NCBI GenBank assembly: GCA_021790695.1
Contig: JAJYGJ010000027.1
Location: forward strand, 1-9,006
DNA: 9,006 nt
Origin: Nitrospirota bacterium
GTDB lineage: Bacteria > Nitrospirota > Thermodesulfovibrionia > Thermodesulfovibrionales > JdFR-88
Reading direction: 5' to 3'
Every line of letters begins with the position of its first letter. The stretch's first letter is position 1. Under the pieces are notes generated by a model. The model was given only the letters and a program-made list of their open reading frames with translations, ran no database searches and was not told the DNA's origin. Below are positions 1 through 5,990 of this stretch, in pieces. Both the position numbers and the translations under genes were made by a program.

Positions 1-131
1 CGGACAGGATTATCAAGGCCATACGCGAAGCCGTACGCACCGGCGAGATCGGAGACGGGAAGATATTCGTTTCGTCCATGGAAGACGTCATAAGGATAAG
101 GACAGGCGAGACCGGAGACCCCGCGGTATAG
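1..131 (+). CDS. PII-family nitrogen regulatory protein, C-terminal end (5' truncated)
   Basis: Only the last 42 codons are in the window; the first complete codon begins at base 3 and the stop is TAG at 129-131. The peptide contains TGEIGDGKIFV, followed by a segment ending in RIRTGETG. These are the nucleotide-binding B-loop/beta-strand and the C-terminal C-loop arginines of GlnB/GlnK proteins. PII proteins are cytoplasmic trimers that bind ATP/ADP and 2-oxoglutarate and regulate glutamine synthetase, ammonium channels or nitrogen-control kinases. The uridylylated T-loop lies upstream of the window, so GlnB and GlnK cannot be told apart and no symbol is given. The gene is convergent with the diguanylate cyclase on the other strand, and a perfect hairpin begins at its stop codon. 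Confidence 0.93.
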   Translation, partial: DRIIKAIREAVRTGEIGDGKIFVSSMEDVIRIRTGETGDPAV

Positions 132-151
132 AACCTGTCTCAAACAGGTTC
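131..151 (+). terminator. Stem-loop directly after the PII stop codon
   Basis: GAACCTGT (131-138) and ACAGGTTC (144-151) form a perfect 8-bp stem with a 5-nt loop, starting on the last base of the PII stop codon. No clear T-run follows, so this is a weak or factor-assisted terminator, or an mRNA 3'-end stabilising hairpin. A related sequence lies immediately after the slp stop codon, so it may instead be part of a dispersed repeat. Confidence 0.4.
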
Positions 152-212
152 CGGAACCGCCGGCTGCAAAGCACACATCAAAAACCTTGCCCAGGCAAAA
201 CCCTGCCGGTTT

Positions 213-243
213 GGGCCGGCTCCAGGGGTACATGGGCCGGCCC
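213..243 (-). terminator. GC-rich hairpin downstream of the diguanylate cyclase
   Basis: GGGCCGGC (213-220) and GCCGGCCC (236-243) form a perfect 8-bp stem with a 15-nt loop, 12 bases past the cyclase stop codon. In the minus-strand transcript it is followed by AAACCGGCAGGGTTTTG, a poor U-tract. It could end cyclase transcription, and PII transcription arriving from the other side, but it is not a textbook intrinsic terminator. Confidence 0.3.
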
Positions 244-254
244 CGGGGTTACAC

Positions 255-1490
255 TTATTCCCGGCAATCGGCGGAGACCGGCGTCAGACGCCTGGAGATG
301 GGGCTGGTCTTCGGTCGGGATCGGGCCGGATCAAATACGGCTATACGGTTCTTACCGGCCTTTTTTGAAGTAAAAAGGGCGCAATCGGCATGCTCGATGA
401 TTTCATCCAGGTTTTGTCCATTCATTGGGAATGTCGCCACACCCCCGCTGATCGTGATCCTGCCGCCCTCTCCTTCAAACGTATGGGCCTCGATCGCCCT
501 TCTTATCTCCTCCGCATATGACATTGCCGCATCCCTGTCAGAGTCTTTCAGCAGGACTATGAATTCTTCGCCGCCGTAACGGGCGAAGGTATTTATTGAG
601 CGCGTTCTATCCTTTACCAGTTTGCACAAGTCCTTTAAGAGCCTGTCTCCCGCCGGATGTCCGTTTTTGTCGTTGTAATGTTTGAAATCATCGACATCGA
701 ACAGGAATATTGAAAGGGGCAGATCGTAATCCAGCGATTTCCGTACGGCCTCCATCGCGACCCTGAAGAAATATCTTCTGTTGTATATGCCGGTCAGGGC
801 GTCCCGGTTGGCCTCGATCTTGGTTTCCTCCCAGGACAGGATATTAACATACGCGACAGCCAGCAGATCGGCTATCATCGAAAGGAACCTCTTGTCATTA
901 TCGGCGGGATTTTTGATCCCTCCGGCGGTGATAACCCCGATAAGGTTCCCCCTGAAGATCGCCGGGGCCGCCATCGTCATCGCCTCATTGGCCGTTTGGC
1001 GCTCCACGAATTGCTCCATCTCAGCCGCCATGCCAAGTTCGCCCGCCCTGCCCCCGATGCCTTTGCCCAGGTCGATTACCGCCCTTTTGCCGCTTTCCTC
1101 TCCCAGGGAGCCCATGAGCTTCAGGGTCTTCGTTTTCTTTTCAAACAAGTAAAATCCGATTTCCTCCGCTTCGATCATGGCCCTTGTCAACCTGATCGAT
1201 GAATTGATCAATTCATCGACGGACAAGGTCGAGTTTATATTTTTAACGGCGACAGGTATGCTTACCACGAAGTGCAAATAGCGCTCCAGTTTTTCATTCA
1301 ATATCCGGATCTCACTGAGCATCTCCTGTCTTTCAGCCTCTCTTCGCGCGTCCAAGGCAAGCGCTTCCCTGTCTTCCTCCCCGGACAATTGCCCGTTTCC
1401 GTTTATTGATTTTTTTCCGCCGATTGCATACGAGACGGAAACAAAGACAGCCGTAGCGGCCGCAAACACAAAAAATATTATTATTCCCAT
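255..1490 (-). CDS. Membrane-anchored GAF-GGDEF diguanylate cyclase
   Basis: 411 aa. It probably makes c-di-GMP from two GTP at the inner membrane. Seen in order: one N-terminal hydrophobic segment (about 3-24); a charged, probably coiled-coil stretch (38-72); a GAF-like sensor region (75-217); and a complete GGDEF domain (about 225-390). The GGDEF domain has the DALTGIYNRR entry motif (230-239), Mg-binding FDVDD (264-268), N273, the GHPAGD motif ending in D282, and the catalytic GGEEF (306-310). D282 sits where canonical c-di-GMP synthases carry Asp; cGAMP-making Hypr enzymes have Ser there, so c-di-GMP is the predicted product. The inhibitory I-site that precedes GGEEF reads RSIN (297-300) instead of RxxD, so product inhibition is probably weak. 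The ATG start has GGGGTG just upstream. A long leader (1491-1747) carries a c-di-GMP-type aptamer, a terminator and a sigma-54-like promoter. The GAF ligand is unknown. Confidence 0.93.
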   Translation of the reverse strand: MGIIIFFVFAAATAVFVSVSYAIGGKKSINGNGQLSGEEDREALALDARREAERQEMLSEIRILNEKLERYLHFVVSIPVAVKNINSTLSVDELINSSIRLTRAMIEAEEIGFYLFEKKTKTLKLMGSLGEESGKRAVIDLGKGIGGRAGELGMAAEMEQFVERQTANEAMTMAAPAIFRGNLIGVITAGGIKNPADNDKRFLSMIADLLAVAYVNILSWEETKIEANRDALTGIYNRRYFFRVAMEAVRKSLDYDLPLSIFLFDVDDFKHYNDKNGHPAGDRLLKDLCKLVKDRTRSINTFARYGGEEFIVLLKDSDRDAAMSYAEEIRRAIEAHTFEGEGGRITISGGVATFPMNGQNLDEIIEHADCALFTSKKAGKNRIAVFDPARSRPKTSPISRRLTPVSADCRE

Positions 1491-1590
1491 ATCACCCCGT
1501 TGCCGTCCTTTTTTCTTTCATTGTTCCGTTACCCGCCCGGTCCTTCATGCCTGTCCCCAAACCCGGCTTTCCACTCACGGATCATGAAAC

Positions 1591-1620
1591 AAAAAAAGCC
1601 CGCCTTCCAAAAAAGCGGGC
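1591..1620 (-). terminator. Intrinsic terminator, expression platform of the riboswitch
   Basis: In the minus-strand transcript GCCCGC (1620-1615) and GCGGGC (1603-1598) form a 6-bp all-GC stem with an 11-nt loop, followed directly by seven U (1597-1591). It lies about 100 bases before the cyclase start codon, inside the leader and not after a gene, which is the position of a riboswitch-controlled terminator. The first four bases of its 5' arm (1620-1617) can instead pair with the 3' end of the aptamer. Confidence 0.82.
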
Positions 1621-1656
1621 CATCAAAACGCGTCTCTAAAGTCATTTCGATGGCCC
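1617..1656 (-). promoter_or_regulatory. Antiterminator hairpin competing with aptamer and terminator
   Basis: In the transcript, bases 1656-1643 (starting GGGCCAUCG) can pair with bases 1630-1617 (ending GAUGGCCC) as a continuous 14-bp stem including two G-U pairs, with a 12-nt loop. The 5' arm is the 3' closing strand of the aptamer. The 3' arm contains four of the six bases of the terminator's 5' arm. Aptamer plus terminator, or antiterminator alone, are therefore mutually exclusive. The inferred logic is an OFF switch: ligand holds the aptamer together and allows termination. Pairing is read by eye, without energy calculation. Confidence 0.7.
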
Positions 1657-1745
1657 CTCTACCCATTTCCAATTAAATTGGAATAAAAAAACCGGGCAGG
1701 TAGCTTTGCGTCTCCCGGTTACCCGGGGTTTGCCCTTTCGATGAC
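1641..1745 (-). promoter_or_regulatory. Cyclic di-GMP-I (GEMM-I) riboswitch aptamer
   Basis: The minus-strand transcript carries the signature blocks of the GEMM-I class in order. GGGCAAACC (1735-1727) is followed by a hairpin with stem CCCGG/CCGGG capped by a GUAA (GNRA) tetraloop (1727-1714). Next come GACGCAAAGC (1712-1703), a second arm closed by CUACC/GGUAG (1703-1699 with 1663-1659) containing a smaller hairpin (1683-1667), and a 3' tail GGGGCCAUCGAA resembling the family's GGGGUUACCGA block. GUCAU (1745-1741) and AUGAC (1645-1641) can close the outer helix. The middle G of GGGCAAA corresponds to G20 of the V. cholerae Vc2 aptamer, which favours c-di-GMP over cGAMP. The second arm is shorter and more AU-rich than usual, and its tetraloop receptor is not obvious. 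The aptamer sits in the leader of a diguanylate cyclase. Confidence 0.85.
1685..1720 (-). terminator. Possible second terminator inside the aptamer
   Basis: In the transcript AACCGGG (1720-1714) can pair perfectly with CCCGGUU (1696-1690) across a 17-nt loop, followed by five more U (1689-1685). This fold would destroy both the GNRA hairpin and the second arm of the aptamer. It could be a real alternative state that ends transcription early when the aptamer fails to fold, or a coincidence of the GC-rich arms. The large loop lowers confidence. Confidence 0.35.
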
Positions 1746-1757
1746 ATCTTCATTATT

Positions 1758-1773
1758 TGCAATTATCGCGCCA
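1758..1773 (-). promoter_or_regulatory. Sigma-54 (RpoN) -24/-12 promoter for the riboswitch-cyclase unit
   Basis: The minus strand reads TGGCGCG-N4-TTGCA. It matches the sigma-54 consensus TGGCACG-N4-TTGCA at all but one defined base, with the GG (1772-1771) and GC (1760-1759) exactly 12 bases apart. Counting 12 bases on from the GC puts +1 at about 1747, which is an A two bases before the outer helix of the aptamer. The agreement of promoter spacing and aptamer start supports both calls. A weak overlapping sigma-70 -10 (GATAAT) exists but lacks a good -35. Confidence 0.75.
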
Positions 1774-1822
1774 GAATCCAAAAAAATGATTCCCATGATC
1801 TTCATGCCGGATTTTTTTAGGA

Positions 1823-1855
1823 TTTTCAAACCGGAATCAGGATCAGGTGTGAAAT
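1823..1855 (-). promoter_or_regulatory. Imperfect dyad, candidate enhancer-binding-protein site
   Basis: TTTTCAAACC (1823-1832) and GGTGTGAAAT (1846-1855) form an inverted repeat with 13 bases between the arms and one mismatch in the inner nine. It lies about 76-108 bases upstream of the predicted +1, the usual range for activator sites of sigma-54 promoters. The activator is unknown and the call rests on position and symmetry only. Confidence 0.35.
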
Positions 1856-1998
1856 ATTAATTTCTTTTGTTAAAAAACCATGTGATTTTTGTGCGGAATA
1901 ACGCAGCCTTTGTCATTGTCTGGCGCGGGTTGGCGCAAAAAACGGAGGTCAGGTCATTCCACGTCTCATCATGACATGGCCTTGGCGGCATCCCGGTG
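1856..1998. other. Rest of the gap after the cytochrome gene, nothing definite
   Basis: AT-rich near 1856-1885, then GC-rich up to the cytochrome stop codon. I see no gene. A terminator for the cytochrome gene was sought; only an imperfect GACGTGG...CCTCCGTTTTTT arrangement on the minus strand (about 1940-1967) comes close, and its stem is poor. Confidence 0.3.
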
Positions 1999-4900
1999 TT
2001 AAAACGCCTTGCCCACCCAAAAAGTAATGGCGCGCAGGTAGCCGTTAAACTCCGGGTGAACGATGTCCCTGTAGCTGGCGTACATGCCCTGGATGCCGGT
2101 CTCTAACCCATGCCCCCAGTGATATTCAAAGTCCATATCCGCGGAGATCTGCGGCACATTAAGGGCGGAGAAGTCCGCACCTGTGGCCACTGCGTCGGTG
2201 AGCGCGGCTTCATATTGCAGACCATCGAGATAACCGGCGGCAGCCGCCGCGTCATCGCCAGGGTTAGCGGCCGGGGAAGGCTCAAACCTGCTGTGGGAAT
2301 ACGCATACATGAAATCAACCCGCCATTTGAGCTGCTTCGTAAGGTCTAGAATCGAGGATACGCTGACCTCATGGGTGACAGCAAAGAGGGGCACCAGTTC
2401 CTGTTGATAGAGCACGGGAATGCCGGAGTCGTTCACATAATCGAGGCCGGTCTCCAGACGGTCCATGAGATAGGCATAAGCGGCATTGAGGGTCCATCCA
2501 GGCACGGGCTTCAGCATAAGCGTGGTCGTGCTCGTGAGTAGCCAGGCCTTGCGTCCCCCGATATCGGGGGAGCCGCTCTGGCGCGTGGTGGCGGCGTCTT
2601 CGCTGATGCTGAACCAGGAGACCGGCGAGACGCTGCCGCTTGCCATGACGCGCCACTGCACGCGGGGGTCGGTCAGGTAGCCCGGGTTGTCCGCAGCGGT
2701 GTATTCAGAGCCCACGCGGGCCTTCCATAATGTGCCCTGGTGCAGCCTCACGGAGACGCCCGCCGTATTGGCGGTGGTCCTGGGGACCACCAGGTAGGGC
2801 AGATCCGTATTGAGGTAATCCGTACTGTGGACCGCCCCCTGGCCGTCGAGGTTGTATGGCTCGTACGGATACCAGAAGCCGGAGTTAGTTCTGCCCGTCT
2901 GGCTGTAGCGGTAATAGACCTCCGTGCCGATCATTTCCGTCAGTTTATAGTCGGCGCGGGTGCGCGTCCAAAGCTGATGAAGGTCCGGATTTTCCCAGAA
3001 AAGGGGAACGGCCTCCAGGGGGAACTTGTTCAGGGTGTTTTGCTGGTGATAGTCCTGCGCGAGGTCGAGCCTGTGCGTCACCGCCCAGTCCACGTTTGCG
3101 TCAATGTTGTAAACGTCCTGGGCGTTATCCGTGAAGCTGTCACGCGCGCGGCCATACGCAAACTGTGCGTTAAACGTGACGTCTTTGGGCCATCGCAGGT
3201 TCATGCGCAGGGTGTCGGTATTTTCCGTGTACCCCGGCCAGATGTTATGGATGTAATCCCCCGCGGGGGTCTCCGGCACGCCTGCCGGAAGCTCGCCGGG
3301 AGGAACAGCGGAGGCGAGGCCGAGCTGTCCTTCAAAGGAATCCACCGGACCCGCCACCAGGTTCCGGGCTGTGCGCAGGTTGTGTTTATAGGTCACGGTC
3401 GCGGGCCCCTCTTTCAGCGTGAGCCCCGCGGCAAGGTCACGCGTCTCATAATTCGTGTACTGGAGTTCCGAATTCACGTGGCACGTGCCGGTATCGCAGC
3501 CCTCGTCGATGTAGTCGTTCTCTTGGAGGCCGCGCCTGTCCTGGAAGTTGGCCTCCATGAAGGCCGTAAGCGGCGTGCCGGGGATATGGTAGAGGGCCTT
3601 GTTCTTGAAAAAGGTCTTCGTGACGCCAAACACACTGCCTGGCGCGATCGGGTTAGCGGGGGGGGTAATGGTGGGGTCCACGCCAAAATATGTCTTATCG
3701 GCAAAATACGGCATCGTATCGAGATTGTGGACCAGGCTGCCCGCGTCCAGGGTATAGTAGAAGTCCGGGCCGACTCTCAGGTCTCCATGCACGTCGTAAT
3801 CGTCAGGACTCAGCATCGAACCCTTTATGTTCATCAGGACCTGCTTGGCGCGGTTCTCGACACGGAGGGCGACGTCGCCCCCGAAGGCGTCCCGCAGCGG
3901 GTCGTACTCGCCCACCCGGCCCCCGTCGCCGGTATAATTGACGCCGCGGTATGTGGGGACAAATCTAAACTGGTATTTCGTGCCTCCGGATGTGCTCGAA
4001 AGCGTCTCGGAGAGTGGCAGCAGCGCCGCCGCCATCGCCGGAGAGCTGTATAGATATACGTCTGTAACGGCTCTCGCCGTGCTTTCGTCATGCGTGATCA
4101 GAGAGGTCTGCGAAGGCGGCAAAAAACCACCCTTCTCGTCAACGAACCTGCTGCCGCCGGTAGCCGACGCCACATCGCTGCCGTGAATGGAACTGTGGCA
4201 GGCCGTGCAGTTGTTCAGGAGAGGCACCGAAGTGCCGTCATGGTGCCCGGAATGGCACTGCAGGCAGAGATAGGGCGGATTCACCGTCACCATACCCGCG
4301 TACATCGAGCCGTGGGGAGTGTGGCATTTCATGCAGTCCTCGGTCACAGGCGGGTGTTGGTAGGTATAGGGGCCCCGGTATTGAGGATGGCAGCGGTAAC
4401 AGATGTTGTTCCAGCCTCTTCCACGCAGGTTCAGCCCGTTTATCCCGTCGTGGGGGTTGTGACAGTCCGTACAGAGCATCTTGCCCTCGCGCAAGGGATG
4501 GTGGTAGGGCAGATTTTCCTGGGCGGCCTCCTCCGCGTGGCATCTTGTGCATGATTCGTTCCGCTCTATACGCCGCTTGCGCAGGTCAACGGGGGCCTGG
4601 GAATTGTGCACCTTATGGCAGTCCACGCAGCGCAGGCCCTCCCGCACGTGGGACGACGCGGCCCAGTTCTCGAGTTCCGTATCCCGCGAATGGCACCGGA
4701 GGCAGTAACCGTTGGCAACCCTTGACGATGCGTTTACAAAGTTATTTATGGGTTTGGCGGGATTCTGTGAATGTATGGCGCCGGGACCGTGGCAGCTCTC
4801 GCAACCGACGTTTCTGAACGAATGCACGGTCTGCCCGAAGTGTTGAGCGGCCGTCAAATGGCATCTGGAGCATTCGGCGGATCCGACGTATCCGGCGCCA

Positions 4901-5049
4901 GTGGACTTCGCGCCCTTTTCATAGGTCTGCCAGGAAGATCCGCCGGCATTGGCTGCATGCGCAGGCGCGCCCGCGGCCAGCCGGAAAAGCAGACAAGCGC
5001 CCGAAAGCAAAATCAGTAAGGACCTTGCGTTTTCCCTGCCCGACCCCAT
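1999..5049 (-). CDS. Decaheme c-type cytochrome fused to an MtrB-like outer-membrane beta-barrel
   Basis: 1016 aa from the chosen start. A signal peptide (about 1-32, ending APAHA) is followed by ten CXXCH heme motifs at residues 60, 83, 116, 141, 167, 193, 217, 239, 262 and 281. Ten hemes in about 225 residues matches MtrA/MtoA/DmsE periplasmic decaheme cytochromes. The remaining 700 or so residues lack CXXCH, are rich in alternating aromatic/polar stretches with acidic turns, and end in a terminal Phe (TFWVGKAF), as barrel proteins of the MtrB/PioB type do at similar length. One further Cys pair, CDTGTCH (518-524), has CX4CH spacing. Role inferred: moving electrons between periplasm and cell exterior across the outer membrane. 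The ATG at 5049 is chosen because GGAG lies 7 bases upstream; an in-frame TTG at 5106 would add 19 residues but has no ribosome-binding site. The barrel assignment is by pattern, not alignment. Confidence 0.88.
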   Translation of the reverse strand: MGSGRENARSLLILLSGACLLFRLAAGAPAHAANAGGSSWQTYEKGAKSTGAGYVGSAECSRCHLTAAQHFGQTVHSFRNVGCESCHGPGAIHSQNPAKPINNFVNASSRVANGYCLRCHSRDTELENWAASSHVREGLRCVDCHKVHNSQAPVDLRKRRIERNESCTRCHAEEAAQENLPYHHPLREGKMLCTDCHNPHDGINGLNLRGRGWNNICYRCHPQYRGPYTYQHPPVTEDCMKCHTPHGSMYAGMVTVNPPYLCLQCHSGHHDGTSVPLLNNCTACHSSIHGSDVASATGGSRFVDEKGGFLPPSQTSLITHDESTARAVTDVYLYSSPAMAAALLPLSETLSSTSGGTKYQFRFVPTYRGVNYTGDGGRVGEYDPLRDAFGGDVALRVENRAKQVLMNIKGSMLSPDDYDVHGDLRVGPDFYYTLDAGSLVHNLDTMPYFADKTYFGVDPTITPPANPIAPGSVFGVTKTFFKNKALYHIPGTPLTAFMEANFQDRRGLQENDYIDEGCDTGTCHVNSELQYTNYETRDLAAGLTLKEGPATVTYKHNLRTARNLVAGPVDSFEGQLGLASAVPPGELPAGVPETPAGDYIHNIWPGYTENTDTLRMNLRWPKDVTFNAQFAYGRARDSFTDNAQDVYNIDANVDWAVTHRLDLAQDYHQQNTLNKFPLEAVPLFWENPDLHQLWTRTRADYKLTEMIGTEVYYRYSQTGRTNSGFWYPYEPYNLDGQGAVHSTDYLNTDLPYLVVPRTTANTAGVSVRLHQGTLWKARVGSEYTAADNPGYLTDPRVQWRVMASGSVSPVSWFSISEDAATTRQSGSPDIGGRKAWLLTSTTTLMLKPVPGWTLNAAYAYLMDRLETGLDYVNDSGIPVLYQQELVPLFAVTHEVSVSSILDLTKQLKWRVDFMYAYSHSRFEPSPAANPGDDAAAAAGYLDGLQYEAALTDAVATGADFSALNVPQISADMDFEYHWGHGLETGIQGMYASYRDIVHPEFNGYLRAITFWVGKAF

Positions 5050-5144
5050 CTGTCCGCTCCGCACCCGCTTTCTCAAATAAAGCGTGATTGAGATTCCCCG
5101 CGTCAATTTTTGCCCACATGGAATCTAATGCAAGGAATGTTTTA

Positions 5145-5174
5145 ATTATGTTCGATCGTCCGACCCCGCGGCAA
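5145..5174 (-). promoter_or_regulatory. Candidate sigma-70 promoter of the cytochrome gene
   Basis: The minus strand has TTGCCG (5174-5169), an 18-base spacer and CATAAT (5150-5145), about 95 bases before the preferred ATG at 5049. Both hexamers match the consensus at four or five positions. An inverted repeat ends right at its upstream edge. No sigma-54 element with correct spacing was found here. Confidence 0.4.
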
Positions 5175-5175
5175 G

Positions 5176-5192
5176 TCCTGCGATACGCAGGA
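5176..5192. promoter_or_regulatory. Perfect inverted repeat next to the cytochrome promoter, possible operator
   Basis: TCCTGCG (5176-5182) and CGCAGGA (5186-5192) form a perfect 7-bp dyad around a 3-base centre. It sits 1-2 bases upstream of the candidate -35 box, where an activator or repressor could bind. As RNA it would be only a small hairpin with no U-tract, so a protein-binding site seems more likely than a terminator. Confidence 0.4.
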
Positions 5193-5426
5193 GATTACGC
5201 TCGCTATCCATTTAAACCCTGGATGCTATCTCATATAAATCGAGAGTACCAGATTCCAGTCCTGTTTTGAACTGTTTTTTGTGCCGCCGTATCTCAAAAT
5301 TGGCCCTGAAACGAAAGAGAGAGGAAATCGCGCCGGACAAGTTCTGCCCGTTTTTCCATTTACGACGCGGTATGCCTTGAGACTCAGCCCCTTGCAGCCG
5401 GGAGAAAAACGATTTTGAGACGGGTC
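5193..5426. other. Gap between slp and the cytochrome promoter, nothing definite
   Basis: No convincing gene or RNA was found. The minus strand directly after the slp stop codon reads GGACCCGTCTCAAAATCG then TTTTTC (5426-5403). The T-run has no stem before it, so it is not called as a terminator. Confidence 0.3.
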
Positions 5427-5990
5427 CTAATAGCGCGGGCCGTAATACGGGCCGTACGGGTTCGGTCCGTAGGGATTATGGTAAAAGGGGCCATAGTAGG
5501 GGTAGTAGGGCGGAGGGGGCGTGGTGTTGAGCATCGGCTTTTTCCATAGACGTATCCGGGCTATATTAAAGACCGTAAAGGTATAATGGCCGCTGTCCAG
5601 CTTTGCTATCCTTGTCCCCGTGAAATAACCGGCGACGGTGATGTATGCGCCTTTCTTGTAGACGGCGGGATCGAGGATGCCGTTTGCCCTGCTCCGGACG
5701 GCCAGGTATCTGCCCCCGGCGGCCATGACCGTCTCAGGCACGCCGTCGGAATTTACCGGTATATTGAGGGCCTCTATCACGGAACCTTCGTCCGTGACCC
5801 TGGTGCTTATTATTTTTCCGCCCAGTATGAAGAGCCTGCCCCTGTACAGGCCGGGGTCGGCGGCGAGCGCCCGGAGAGAAACGTTTCTCGCGCCGCGCCT
5901 GAGAAGTTCACTGTTTATGGCGGGGCTTGCGCAGGCCGTTAAAACGCCAAGGAGCGCAAACAGGCAAACCACCGCAAGGCTCCTATTCAC
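5427..5990 (-). CDS. slp: Slp-family outer-membrane lipoprotein with Tyr/Pro-rich tail
   Basis: 187 aa from a GTG start. This start is preferred over the ATG at 6023 because GGAGG lies 8 bases upstream and it gives a compact lipoprotein signal peptide ending in LTAC (17-20). The lipidated Cys is followed by Ala and not Asp, which fits sorting to the outer membrane. The body (about 25-150) shows the Slp pattern: an LYRGRLFILGGKI segment, an IEALNIPVNSDGVPE segment, a GRYLAV segment, DPAVYKKGAYITVAG and a closing hydrophobic strand. The last 30 residues (158-187) are almost only Pro, Tyr, Gly and Asn, with NPYGP repeated twice; this low-complexity tail is not part of the usual Slp core. Function in the family is poorly known (a starvation/stationary-phase lipoprotein in E. 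coli). It lies upstream of the decaheme-barrel gene on the same strand, but the large gap with its own promoter suggests separate transcription. Confidence 0.85.
   Translation of the reverse strand: MNRSLAVVCLFALLGVLTACASPAINSELLRRGARNVSLRALAADPGLYRGRLFILGGKIISTRVTDEGSVIEALNIPVNSDGVPETVMAAGGRYLAVRSRANGILDPAVYKKGAYITVAGYFTGTRIAKLDSGHYTFTVFNIARIRLWKKPMLNTTPPPPYYPYYGPFYHNPYGPNPYGPYYGPRY

Noticed and set aside
1641..1745. cGAMP-specific (GEMM-Ib) riboswitch and Hypr-type cyclase
   Set aside because: The position corresponding to G20 of Vc2 is G and not A, and the cyclase keeps Asp in GHPAGD, both pointing to c-di-GMP; decided by eye, so a binding test would be needed to exclude it fully.
2740..4053. 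Long plus-strand open frame of 437 codons opposite the cytochrome gene
   Set aside because: Antisense shadow of a GC-rich gene: the translation is Val/Arg/Gly-rich with no recognisable domain, while the minus-strand frame has ten heme motifs and a signal peptide.
4930..5000. Possible lipoprotein signal (SGAC) in the cytochrome leader peptide
   Set aside because: The Cys lies in the middle of the hydrophobic core, with more hydrophobic residues and an AHA cleavage site after it; a normal signal peptidase I site fits better.
5050..5106. TTG start for the cytochrome gene, 19 codons upstream
   Set aside because: No ribosome-binding site before the TTG, and it would put a charged extension in front of a good signal peptide; the ATG at 5049 has GGAG at ideal spacing.
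5105..5125. TGGGCAAAAATTGAC as a sigma-54 promoter before the cytochrome
   Set aside because: GG-to-GC spacing is off by one and the -12 element lacks its GC.
5088..5270. Plus-strand small frame of 60 codons in the cytochrome upstream region
   Set aside because: No ribosome-binding site, overlaps the promoter region of the cytochrome gene, and has no recognisable features.
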